A stretch of DNA of 41,994 nucleotides. It comes from an uncultured Rhodothermaceae bacterium. Its GTDB lineage: Bacteria > Bacteroidota > Rhodothermia > Rhodothermales > Salinibacteraceae. The DNA lies in contig CAJXLX010000015.1 in NCBI GenBank assembly GCA_913056335.1, forward strand, positions 1-41,994, given 5' to 3'. The position numbers and the translations under genes were made by a program. Below, one piece after another: positions 25,675 through 34,053 of this stretch (the first letter of the stretch is position 1; the number at the start of each line of letters is the position of its first letter). The notes beneath the pieces are model-generated. The model was given only the letters and a program-made list of their open reading frames with translations, did no database searches and was not told where the DNA came from.

Positions 25675-25743
25675 GGCGTCGGGGGCAACCGAGGAGCGAA
25701 AAGCAGTGCGAAGAATTATGCACCTGGAAGAATCGTGCGTCTG

Positions 25744-28700
25744 TTAGTTGAATGCACGAGTGGCCAAGACAATAATCGTAAGCGCACTCGACAGGATGCC
25801 GGTTACCTCGGTGAGCGTTTCGGAGAGATCGAACGAGTCTTCATTTTGAGGCTGCTCGGGCTCGGCAATGACCTCGATGGTCGCGCCATCGTCAACGCGA
25901 GGCGTACGTCGGAACCATCCGGTACGCACCCGAAAGGTTGCGCCTGAGGCCTGCGTGAGCAGAATCGTTTCGGTGTCCTCGCGGAGTCCGCCCGCACGGT
26001 CAAGGTAATATCCAACGCGCTTTCCTGACTCGTGCTTAATTAGCCCCTCGTTGGCCACATTACCACGTACAGTCACTGTATTCGGGCGGTTGGGGATGAC
26101 AATGCGATCGCCCGGTTGCACAATAATGTCGCTTCGTTCGCGTCCGTCAACTGCTTCGCTGATGTCGCTAATGACCTGCTCGCCATCTCGGATGAGGCGC
26201 CCGCCGCCCGCGTATCCGGTAGACGCAATGCCACCGGCACGTTCCAGCACCTCGCTGAGGCGTTCATTGTCTTCGAGAATGGTGTATTGGCCGGGAAACT
26301 GCACTTCGCCTTCTACCACAATGGTTTCTTGTGTACGGAACGCCGGGTCTTGGCGCACAAAGATGCGATCGCGGTGCTGTAGTTCGAACGTGCGCGCCTC
26401 GCCGAGCACCTGTGCTGAATCGCCGTCTGCGGCAAAGCTTACCGGATCGGTGTACTGCGTGCCGCCCAGGGCAACCGTAATCGGAGTAGCTCGCTCGTTG
26501 CCATCTGCGTCGATACGCATCCGCGTGACTTCCACCTCGCGCAACAGCGCGCCTTCGTCGAATCCACCTGCCTGCAGTAGTGCGTCGGCCAGGGTCATGT
26601 CATCGCGGTACGGGATGCGACCTGCATCTTTGACGCGACCGCTCACCTCCACAAAGCGCTCTTCGAGACGCTCTACCGTCGCCTGGTAGATACGGACTTC
26701 ATCGCCCGGCTGCAGGCGGCGGTCGGCCTCGCCGGTGCCTTCGATCGCGTTGCCCAGATGGAAGGGGATGATCTCGGTGCGGCTGCCATCGGGCGACTCC
26801 CGAAACAGATCAGCGCGCTCCATGAAAACATCTTTCTGATACTCCTCATCGAAGAGACCACCACCCTGTGCGAGCAAGTCGCGCAGCGTCATGTCGGTAC
26901 GTAAGCGATAGCGGCCGGGGCGCCGCACCTCACCAGAAATACGTACTTGCCGGTCGCGCAGCACCGCGTTGCGCGACGCTACATGCAGGCTGTCGCCTGG
27001 CTGCAGCACCACATTTTGGGTCGGATCGTCGTTGAGAACGGCTTCGAGGTCAAGGCCTCGCACGGCTGGGTCGAGGTTCTCATCGATGCGTGAGAGTTCG
27101 GCGCGCGGCATGTAGGCATCTCCAGTTACGCCATCGGCAGCTTCGACCAGGTCGCGGACGGTGCGAATGTCTCCGCCAATTTCATACTCGCCCGGCTGAA
27201 AGACCGCTCCCGACACCTGCGCGCTGTTCACGCGGGCTCGGGCCGCCCGTTCGTTGGCTTCCAGGATCGTGCGAATGCGAACGAAATCGCCGTCGTTGAG
27301 CCCGACCTGCACATCCCCCGAACGTGCTGCATTCAGGTTCAGGTTGACGACTTCCCGTGCAATCGAGGGATCATTGCGTTCATCAAACGGCACGATGCGA
27401 TTGATGGTGAACCGATCGGTATACGCATTGGCTTCGAGTCCGCCCGCGTACTCGACCAGATCGGCAACGGTCTCGTTCGGACGCATTTCGTAGATGGCCG
27501 GTCGCTTTACGGCTCCGCTCACGGCTACTGTTTCTCCGCGTGGCGGTACAAACACTACGTCGTTATTCTGCAACTGGACTGGGTTTTCGGCAAAGCCCTG
27601 CAGCAGATAGTCGTAAAAGTCGACGGTGGCAATAACACTGCCATCGCGAATGACTTTTACGTTGCGTAAGCTCCCGCGCTCCAGTGGGCCTCCTACGCTA
27701 TAGAGGGCGTTGAATGCTGTCGAGAAGCTGCTCATGGTGTATCCACCGGGCTGCGGGACCTCGCCGAGTACAAACACCTGTACCGGGCGCAGACGTGTAA
27801 CCGTGAGGTCCATGAATGCGGTAGGTGGATCGGTGGTGAGCTGCGAATAGCTTCGTGAAAGCTGCTGCTTTACATCTTCGCGAAGCGTGGACAGGCGCTT
27901 TCCAGCTACGGTAATCTGCCCCACATCCGGAATGTTAATGCGTCCCTCGCGGTCAACGGTCAGGTCATGTTGGAAATCGGCAGCTCCCCACACCGTGAGC
28001 CGCAGTTCGTCGTTGGGCCCCACGATGTAGCTGTCATCAACCGGCCCCACCGGCTGCGGTGCAAAGGCTTCTGGAATGGAGTCGAACAGGCCGTATCCAA
28101 ACGCAGACAGGTCGTCGAGGCGCGGGCGGGCGTCCTCATCGGGCTCGTCCTCGTCGTCAATTGGGGTATCGGTCAGTTCCAGGCGGCGTCCCGTAGCAAT
28201 GACGACCGTGGTATCTTGCGTTTCAACGCGCGTGAAAAGCGGCCAATTGGCAGGGTCGCTTTCTTCGGGCGTAAAGAGGCGGCCTTCCCATGTGCCCTCT
28301 TGTTCAGATCCAGAAATGCGCTCTACACTCTCCACGCGTGCCGTGTCGCCTTCCGCGGTCAGGAAGAATGGATTTACGTTTTCGATAGGCTGTTCGCTTC
28401 GCAAGGGCACCCGTACAGACACCTCGCGCGGCAAATCGCCCACGAAGATCTGGGCCGGGTTGAGCGAGGCACGCCCTGTAAGCATCGGGACCGGGGGCAT
28501 AGCCGTTGGGCTTGCTGCTTGCGGGCGATTTCCGCTGTCGCTCTCTGCACGCTCGGCCGCCTGTAGCAGCGCATTGATGCGCGACTCTGGAATCCCCAAC
28601 TGGCGGGCTTGCTGTGCCGCGCGCTGCGGGTTGGACAGGTCGATGCCCAACTCGCGGGCTTGGCGCCGCGCCTCCGCCGCTGACGTGCCCTGGCTATTCA

Positions 28701-28815
28701 GCTCTTCGCGCACCTCGGGACTTACATCCTGGGCAGTGCTTTCAGCCGGTGCGCCGATCCATACCAACAACAGCAGCCCTGCGAAGACGCAACGTAACGA
28801 AAGTCGTGAGATCAT
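25744..28815 (-). CDS. Polysaccharide export protein with seven SLBB repeats (Wza/OPX-like)
   Basis: 1023 residues. A signal peptide ends near ESTAQ (about 29). Residues about 31-90 form a helical stretch containing two similar units (ARELGIDLSNPQRA and ARQLGIPESRINAL). An acidic linker lies at about 215-235. A polysaccharide export domain spans about 260-342 (DSYIVGPNDELRLTVWG). Seven SLBB-type modules follow at about 345-375, 428-460, 531-563, 624-654, 722-752, 831-863 and 914-944, each with xVxGxVxxPGxY followed by a Leu-rich helix and AGG. A hydrophobic C-terminal segment (about 1002-1020) ends the protein, as in Wza, where a C-terminal helix crosses the outer membrane. It is far longer than Wza (about 380 residues), and is more like the large Bacteroidota SLBB proteins. 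Wzz follows. Confidence 0.92.
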   Translation of the reverse strand: MISRLSLRCVFAGLLLLVWIGAPAESTAQDVSPEVREELNSQGTSAAEARRQARELGIDLSNPQRAAQQARQLGIPESRINALLQAAERAESDSGNRPQAASPTAMPPVPMLTGRASLNPAQIFVGDLPREVSVRVPLRSEQPIENVNPFFLTAEGDTARVESVERISGSEQEGTWEGRLFTPEESDPANWPLFTRVETQDTTVVIATGRRLELTDTPIDDEDEPDEDARPRLDDLSAFGYGLFDSIPEAFAPQPVGPVDDSYIVGPNDELRLTVWGAADFQHDLTVDREGRINIPDVGQITVAGKRLSTLREDVKQQLSRSYSQLTTDPPTAFMDLTVTRLRPVQVFVLGEVPQPGGYTMSSFSTAFNALYSVGGPLERGSLRNVKVIRDGSVIATVDFYDYLLQGFAENPVQLQNNDVVFVPPRGETVAVSGAVKRPAIYEMRPNETVADLVEYAGGLEANAYTDRFTINRIVPFDERNDPSIAREVVNLNLNAARSGDVQVGLNDGDFVRIRTILEANERAARARVNSAQVSGAVFQPGEYEIGGDIRTVRDLVEAADGVTGDAYMPRAELSRIDENLDPAVRGLDLEAVLNDDPTQNVVLQPGDSLHVASRNAVLRDRQVRISGEVRRPGRYRLRTDMTLRDLLAQGGGLFDEEYQKDVFMERADLFRESPDGSRTEIIPFHLGNAIEGTGEADRRLQPGDEVRIYQATVERLEERFVEVSGRVKDAGRIPYRDDMTLADALLQAGGFDEGALLREVEVTRMRIDADGNERATPITVALGGTQYTDPVSFAADGDSAQVLGEARTFELQHRDRIFVRQDPAFRTQETIVVEGEVQFPGQYTILEDNERLSEVLERAGGIASTGYAGGGRLIRDGEQVISDISEAVDGRERSDIIVQPGDRIVIPNRPNTVTVRGNVANEGLIKHESGKRVGYYLDRAGGLREDTETILLTQASGATFRVRTGWFRRTPRVDDGATIEVIAEPEQPQNEDSFDLSETLTEVTGILSSALTIIVLATRAFN

Positions 28816-28898
28816 GACCTAACAGTACCAAATGGAGAGGTCGCGCCGTGCCAGCAAGCCTGGCCAAAGACGTGAACGCGATAAATAAGTGGACGGAC

Positions 28899-28917
28899 GC
28901 TATTGAAATACAATAGC
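28899..28917. repeat. Perfect inverted repeat in the SLBB/pyrB divergent gap
   Basis: GCTATTG and CAATAGC form a perfect 7-base inverted repeat around AAATA, in the 273-base gap between two divergent genes, 83 bases before the SLBB start. It is AT-rich within a GC-rich genome. On the minus strand the sequence TATTGT overlapping its arm could act as a -10 box with TTGTTC 16 bases upstream, so a regulator bound here could block SLBB transcription. The same gap holds a second short repeat AGCAC/GTGCT (28962-28978). No T run follows either, so these are more likely operator sites than terminators. Confidence 0.4.
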
Positions 28918-29088
28918 TGTCTGTGAATCGCGAACAACGGGCCCAACCTCATGAACGAGTTAGCACATTTTTCGTGCTCCTGTACACAGGCGGACCACCG
29001 ATGAAACCGATACGGCCTGTTGGCAATGCAACGAAATGACGCTGCCTGTGCGGCTCCTTATCGTTGCCTTCACTTGCCCTGGTTGCTC

Positions 29089-30018
29089 ATGCCCGCTTCG
29101 CGTTCTCGCTCTGCCTCGCTCTCGCACGCCCATCTTCTCGATCTTGCTGCGTACCCCCCCGCCGATCTGCGCTGCATTCTGGATACGGCGCGTGCCTTTC
29201 ATGACGGCGTAGATACCGAGCTACCGTCTCTTCAAGGCCGCACGGTAGCTACCTTGTTCTTTGAGCCCTCTACGCGCACCAAAACGTCGTTTCAGCAGGC
29301 CGCCCAGCAGCTTGGGGCCCGCGTCATAGGCGTGGGTGCATCGGGGTCCTCGGTGGTAAAAGGGGAGTCGCTGAAGGACACGGCGCAGACGCTTCAAGCC
29401 CTGAACGCAGAGGTTTTTGTTGTGCGGCACGCCGCGGCCAGCGCGGCGCACTTTGTGGCTCAGCATACCGACGCAACGGTCATCAACGCAGGCGATGGCG
29501 CCCGAGCGCATCCTACACAGGCCCTTCTGGATCTGTACACACTGGATGCCCACTACCCTGTCTTACACGACCTGCACGTTGCTATCATTGGCGATATTGC
29601 GCACAGCCGCGTGGCGCGCTCCAACATTCGCGCGCTGCGTACCATGGGGGCCGAGGTCACGGTGTGCGGCCCTCCGACGCTGCTACCTGCCGATCTGGCC
29701 GCGATGGATGTGCGCGTTACCCATGTGCTGCGCGATGCGCTTGACGCTTGCGACGTGGCCATGCTCCTGCGGCTCCAACTGGAACGCCAGCGAACGGGGC
29801 TCTTCCCCAGCCTGCCCGAGTATCACACTCAGTTTGGCGTCACAGCGGCGCATCTCCAGGCATATCCTGATCTGCGCATCATGCACCCCGGCCCCGTCAA
29901 CCGGGGCGTCGAAATTGAGGCAGCGGTAGTTGACCACGAACGATCCATGATTCTGGACCAGGTCGCGCATGGCGTGCCTGTGCGCACAGCGGTGATGGCG
30001 CTGCTGGCCAGCTCGTAG
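29089..30018 (+). CDS. pyrB: Aspartate carbamoyltransferase catalytic subunit
   Basis: 309 residues, the usual catalytic-chain length. PyrB joins carbamoyl phosphate and aspartate in pyrimidine synthesis. The carbamoyl-phosphate loop FFEPSTRTKTSF (57-68) with STRT (61-64), the lysine of the 80s loop (SSVVKGESL), HPTQALLDLY (141-150) and MHPGPVNRGVEI near the C-terminus are all intact. ATG at 29089 is preferred: an in-frame TTG at 29020 would add 23 unrelated residues. No pyrI regulatory chain or pyrC is adjacent. It points away from the polysaccharide genes and converges on the methyltransferase gene 25 bases downstream. Confidence 0.95.
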   Translation: MPASRSRSASLSHAHLLDLAAYPPADLRCILDTARAFHDGVDTELPSLQGRTVATLFFEPSTRTKTSFQQAAQQLGARVIGVGASGSSVVKGESLKDTAQTLQALNAEVFVVRHAAASAAHFVAQHTDATVINAGDGARAHPTQALLDLYTLDAHYPVLHDLHVAIIGDIAHSRVARSNIRALRTMGAEVTVCGPPTLLPADLAAMDVRVTHVLRDALDACDVAMLLRLQLERQRTGLFPSLPEYHTQFGVTAAHLQAYPDLRIMHPGPVNRGVEIEAAVVDHERSMILDQVAHGVPVRTAVMALLASS

Positions 30019-30043
30019 GCTGTGGAAACCCAACAGGCCAAGG

Positions 30044-30655
30044 CTACGCCACCGCGTATCCCGCACAGTGCGGACGAATGACGGGCACGCCTACGCTGAA
30101 GTGCGTCATGGCCACCTCCTGGAAGCCGGCCTGCCGAATCGCATGGTCAGTGGCCCGGTTGGGGTGGCAGCCGTCGAAGCACCGATGCCACAGCGGCGTG
30201 ATGCCCTCTTGCACCAGGCGGGGCCAGCTGTGATCTTCTGCAGCGATATGTTCGATAAACACGAACCGTCCGCCCGGACGCAGCACTCGCTGAATGGATG
30301 CAAGGGCCGCAGCTACGTTGGACACGGAGCACAATACCAGCGTGCTGATGACTACGTCGGCACTCTGCGGCGGTAGCACCTCGGCCTCGACGGAAGCTTC
30401 GAGCACGCGTCCGCCGATGCCGTGTGTGCGCATCTGCGCACGAATGCGTGCATGTAGATGGCGATTCGGCTCCAGCCCTATGTAGGTTACATCGCGGTTG
30501 AGGTAGGCAAGATTGAGTCCTGTGCCCGGCCCAACCTCAACCACCGTACCATGTAAGCCCCCCAGTAGGCGTGTTTTATGCGCCGCATAGACGGCGTGCT
30601 GCATCGCGTCGATGCAACGCAATCCTTCCGCAAAGATCAACTGGCGAAGTGACAT
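30044..30655 (-). CDS. Class I SAM-dependent methyltransferase (METTL7/UbiE-like)
   Basis: 203 residues. The SAM-binding motif I is VVEVGPGTGLNL (38-49), with the acidic end of strand 2 in YIGLEPN, then STLVLCSV (motif post-II) and VLRPGGRFVFIEH (motif III). The tail SVGVPVIRPHCAGYAVA resembles the METTL7/thiol or phospholipid methyltransferase group, whose ends read PxxxPHIxGxA. The substrate is unknown. It lies 44 bases downstream of the S41 peptidase gene, probably the last gene of the seven-gene minus-strand cluster. Confidence 0.85.
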   Translation of the reverse strand: MSLRQLIFAEGLRCIDAMQHAVYAAHKTRLLGGLHGTVVEVGPGTGLNLAYLNRDVTYIGLEPNRHLHARIRAQMRTHGIGGRVLEASVEAEVLPPQSADVVISTLVLCSVSNVAAALASIQRVLRPGGRFVFIEHIAAEDHSWPRLVQEGITPLWHRCFDGCHPNRATDHAIRQAGFQEVAMTHFSVGVPVIRPHCAGYAVA

Positions 30656-30699
30656 AGCAGGGAGCCGAAAAACAGTTGGAAGACGGTGCCTGAACGCGC

Positions 30700-32337
30700 C
30701 TACGGGTTGAGTACCGTTACGTAGCGGCGCTCATCGTTAAGCAGGCGTGTGGCCTCTTGTACCATCTCGTCCTCGGCAAGCGTGGCCGCGTAGTAGCCCC
30801 GTGATGTGAGGTAGCGGCTTCGTATTTCGGAAAGCAGTTGCGCCACGATCAGATCGGCATGGGCCCCGAACTGCCCCTCCACCGAAGCATCGAGCGCCTC
30901 GCGAAGGCGATCGAGCTGCGCGTCGGCTTCCGGATGGTCGGCCACCACCAGCGAGTCGATCGGCTGCAGCGCGCGCTGTGCTTCCGTCTGAACGGGAATT
31001 GACTCAGACTCGACCCACGACCGGAATTCGTTGAGCAGTTCATCCGAATCCCAGCCGCCTGCAGGGGGATGCGGATGCGTACGTGCCACCCGACTGGCAA
31101 ACCGAAAAAACGCACCCTCGCGCTGCAATGCTTCTTCAAGCGGACTCGCATAGTTGTCATCAATCGGTACATCCGGCTCAATGCCGTGGCGCTCGCGCAC
31201 AGGGCGACCTGAATCGGTTCTGAAGTCTGCCGTATGCGCCGTTTCCCGGTTTATATTGGTCGTCTCGGCCTGGATGCTACGTCCGCTCGGCGTGTAGTAG
31301 CGCGCGGTTGTCATCTTGAGGGAGGCCCCATGCGGAAGCGATCGAATCACCTGCACAAGGCCCTTTCCAAACGTCGTTTGTCCGAGCACAACGCCGCGGT
31401 CGTGGTCTTGCAGTGCTCCGGCCAAGATCTCGCTTGCCGAGGCGCTACGCCCGTTTACCAGCAGTACGATAGGCATGTCGGGATGTGCGGGCGTCGTGGT
31501 GTTGCGATAGGTGCGCGCACTGCGCGCAGTGCGCCCTCGAGTGGAAACAACCACACGGCCTCGATCCAGAAAGAGCGCTCCCACATCGACAGCCGCCTCC
31601 AGTAGCCCCCCGGGATTGTCTCGCACGTCGAGCACGAGCCCTTTGACCGGCGCACTGTCTTCCAGATCAGCAATAGCCTCGTGCACCTCTTGGGCGGCTT
31701 GCTGCGTGAAGCGCTCAATGCGCACGTAGCCCATGCCTTCGTGCACGCCTCCGATGAATCCAGAATATGGAACCGCAGCCAGTTCCACGGGCGTCCGGTC
31801 GAGCGCGACCGTGTCGGGGGTTTCTCCCATGCGCAAGATGGAAAGCGTAACGGTGCTGCCCGATTCGCCGCGCAGTGCGCCACGCACACGGTGGATGCTC
31901 CAATCCTCCACGGAAGCGCCGTTGATGTGCGTAACTACGTCGCCAATAGACAGGCCCTGCTGCTCGGCGGTGCTTCCCTGCACAACCGACTCGATGACCA
32001 CGTGCCGCCCGCGCCGCTCGACCTGGGCCCCAACGCCAATGTATCGGCCTTGCGTAAGGGCCTCGACCGTAGCGCGCTCGTCTTCGCTGATGTACGCGGT
32101 GTACGGGTCGAGTTCGCTGAGCATAGCTTGCAGCCCGACCTCCATGAAGTCCTGTGCGTCAACGGGGTCTACATAGGTGTTGACGACCTCCTCGAATGCG
32201 GCTGACCAGATCTGAATGCTTTTGCGTACGTCAGCATCGGTCTGTGAGCGTGCCATCCCAAACCCGACGAGTAGCCCTACCAGAGCAGCGACCATCCAGC
32301 CCGCAAGAACGTGCGTGTAGCGTGTGTCGATACGCAT
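30700..32337 (-). CDS. S41 family C-terminal processing peptidase (CtpA-type)
   Basis: 545 residues. An N-terminal signal anchor (about 8-30), the N-terminal helical part with YVDPVDAQDFME and LSELDPYTAYIS, a PDZ domain (about 97-175), and a catalytic core. The catalytic residues match E. coli Tsp spacing: Ser300 in NGRSASASEI, Asp311 and Lys325 in TTFGKG. VLDVRDNPGGLL is the usual core motif. It acts in the periplasm on C-terminal ends of proteins. A ~150-residue C-terminal region after the core (SPLEEAL to the end) is helical and extends beyond the minimal CtpA. It sits between tatC (97 bases upstream) and the methyltransferase gene. Confidence 0.95.
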   Translation of the reverse strand: MRIDTRYTHVLAGWMVAALVGLLVGFGMARSQTDADVRKSIQIWSAAFEEVVNTYVDPVDAQDFMEVGLQAMLSELDPYTAYISEDERATVEALTQGRYIGVGAQVERRGRHVVIESVVQGSTAEQQGLSIGDVVTHINGASVEDWSIHRVRGALRGESGSTVTLSILRMGETPDTVALDRTPVELAAVPYSGFIGGVHEGMGYVRIERFTQQAAQEVHEAIADLEDSAPVKGLVLDVRDNPGGLLEAAVDVGALFLDRGRVVVSTRGRTARSARTYRNTTTPAHPDMPIVLLVNGRSASASEILAGALQDHDRGVVLGQTTFGKGLVQVIRSLPHGASLKMTTARYYTPSGRSIQAETTNINRETAHTADFRTDSGRPVRERHGIEPDVPIDDNYASPLEEALQREGAFFRFASRVARTHPHPPAGGWDSDELLNEFRSWVESESIPVQTEAQRALQPIDSLVVADHPEADAQLDRLREALDASVEGQFGAHADLIVAQLLSEIRSRYLTSRGYYAATLAEDEMVQEATRLLNDERRYVTVLNP

Positions 32338-32434
32338 TATACGAGCAAGAGGGCCAAATGCAACAAATAGCGAGACAACATGCCCACAACGCTTCTCCCA
32401 ACCTGGGCGTCATAGCAACTGCGCCATCTTGGCG

Positions 32435-33289
32435 CTACTGGGATGCGCGCGCTTGCTGGCGGTTTACGTAGGCCGACACGCCAATGGAGAGTTCGTAGAG
32501 CAGCAGTAGCGGCACAGCTACCAGAATCTGGCTGAACGGATCGGGCGGAGTGAGCAGCGCCCCCACCACAAGCACCACAAGCAATGCGTACTTGCGATAC
32601 GTGCGCATGAGATCAGGCGTAAGCAGTCCCACCTTCGACAGGAAGTAGACCACCACCGGAAGCTCGAACAAAAGGCCCGTGCCCAGCGCCCAGAACGTCA
32701 CCATATTAAAGTAGGTGATGATGTCGAACTGGTTTGCGATCTGCGCTGAGATCTCGTAGGTCGCAAAAAATTGCAGGGCCACCGGCGTCAGGATCAGGTA
32801 GCCGAACGCAATACCCAACAAGAAGAAAAACGTAGCCGAAACAGACGCAAACTTCATGCCTGCACGCTCTTTGGGATAGAGCGCCGGTTCAATGAATCGC
32901 CACAGGTAGTACACCAGCACCGGCGATCCCGCGACCATGCCCACCACGAGAATTGTACCGATGTCTGCAAAGAATTGCCCGGTAATCGTGCGGTTTAGCA
33001 GGTTGAGCTCCTCGGCCTGGAACCCCAACACTTGGTACATGAAAAAGTCGGGCCGCGTGGGACCGATGAGTACGGTATCTACAACCCAACGGCTAAAGAC
33101 CGCAGCCAGCACGGTGGTCATGAGGACGCCTATACCGCCTTTGAGCAGTGCCCAGCGCAGCTCCTCCAGGTGGTCGAGGAACGGCATAACACCTTCCTCG
33201 TCGGGCGCAGACGCCGGGTCGGGCGCTCCGTCGCCGTGCATAGAGCGGGGCGCTTCGGTACGAGAAGGCGAGGACGAACTCGAAGGCAT
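32435..33289 (-). CDS. tatC: Sec-independent protein translocase TatC
   Basis: 284 residues with six transmembrane helices. TatC is the twin-arginine signal-peptide receptor of the Tat translocon. The conserved N-terminal FLDHLEELRWALLK (about 37-50) contains the glutamate that contacts the twin arginine, and FELPVVVYFLSKVGLLTP is the typical segment in the second half. ERAGMKF and the DPFSQILVAVPLLLLYE end also fit. The first 33 residues are a Ser/Pro/Asp-rich extension that is longer than usual. An in-frame ATG at residue 35 would give a more standard length; I kept the first ATG. No tatA or tatB gene is in the window. Confidence 0.95.
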   Translation of the reverse strand: MPSSSSSPSRTEAPRSMHGDGAPDPASAPDEEGVMPFLDHLEELRWALLKGGIGVLMTTVLAAVFSRWVVDTVLIGPTRPDFFMYQVLGFQAEELNLLNRTITGQFFADIGTILVVGMVAGSPVLVYYLWRFIEPALYPKERAGMKFASVSATFFFLLGIAFGYLILTPVALQFFATYEISAQIANQFDIITYFNMVTFWALGTGLLFELPVVVYFLSKVGLLTPDLMRTYRKYALLVVLVVGALLTPPDPFSQILVAVPLLLLYELSIGVSAYVNRQQARASQ

Positions 33290-33307
33290 AGCGACTTTAC
33301 ATTTGGG

Positions 33308-33916
33308 TTACGCCGAGTCGGAGCTACCGGTGGCTTTGTCACGCAGGTTCAGGTCAAGCAGCGAGTCGACCCAGAGCCCTTCGTTTTCAATGCGCGAACG
33401 CCCGCGGCTCCACGTAAAGTTAAACAACGTGAGTAGCCCGTCGACGGTGTAGTTGGCCGTACGCAGGCGTTCAAGTGCTTCCACCGCGCTGCGCCCGCTG
33501 TTGATGATGTCATCGAGCAGCACAACTGGCTCGCTCGGGTCAATCGCTCCCTCCACGATACGCCGCCGCCCGTGCGGCTTGCGCTCCTCGCGAATAAGCC
33601 CGCCCCGAAACGCAGGCTCGTTGGCCGTGCCAACCACAGCGCACACAAGCGGGTGCGCGCCAAACCCATATCCAACGACCTGGCGGATCCCCTTTTCGAG
33701 GAGCCGTTTCGCCAGTACCTGCCCCACCTCCTGAAACAGATCGCCATGCAGCATGGGCACGCGCGTATCGAGCAGCCACCCGATGGGCTGCCCCCGCGGA
33801 TCGGTGATGAGCTCATCCTCGCGGCGGATGAGCGCTCTGTCATAGAGGCGGCGCCCCAGGTCGACCAGCTCGTCGTAGGCTGTGGGCGAAAGCGCGTTGT
33901 GGTCCATAGAAGGCAT
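33308..33916 (-). CDS. Orotate phosphoribosyltransferase-like PRTase
   Basis: 202 residues from ATG at 33914-33916. The PRPP-binding loop is VVLLDDIINSGRSAVEA, with the DD pair and GxS, and an upstream REERKPHGRR segment matches the orotate PRTase motif RKExKxHGxxK that contacts PRPP. This favours PyrE, which makes OMP from orotate and PRPP, over xanthine or adenine PRTases. The orotate-specific residues are not certain, so no symbol is given. The frame extends to 33973, but the added residues look untranslated; ATG at 33905-33907 (MDHNALS) is an equally plausible start. It lies 137 bases downstream of glyA and 18 bases upstream of tatC. pyrB is 3.3 kb away on the other strand. Confidence 0.7.
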   Translation of the reverse strand: MPSMDHNALSPTAYDELVDLGRRLYDRALIRREDELITDPRGQPIGWLLDTRVPMLHGDLFQEVGQVLAKRLLEKGIRQVVGYGFGAHPLVCAVVGTANEPAFRGGLIREERKPHGRRRIVEGAIDPSEPVVLLDDIINSGRSAVEALERLRTANYTVDGLLTLFNFTWSRGRSRIENEGLWVDSLLDLNLRDKATGSSDSA

Positions 33917-34053
33917 GGAGCGGACGGGCGCGTAGGTGGAATATACACGGAATGCAGAGGGAATAAAGTGCACCTACTCCAAACCCTCGTCTTGGGCAGT
34001 GCGTTCCCCCGCACTTGTCGCTGTACGGTATGGTTACGCGCACAGCGAGTCCG

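Noticed and set aside
6088-28303. Shared string CCATGTGCCCTCTT near 6088 and 28288
   Set aside because: Only two copies, one in a gap and one inside a coding region, without related flanks; most likely chance.
29020-29088. Longer N-terminus for pyrB from a TTG codon
   Set aside because: The additional residues are rich in Cys and His and do not match the family, whereas ATG at 29089 gives the expected length and leader.
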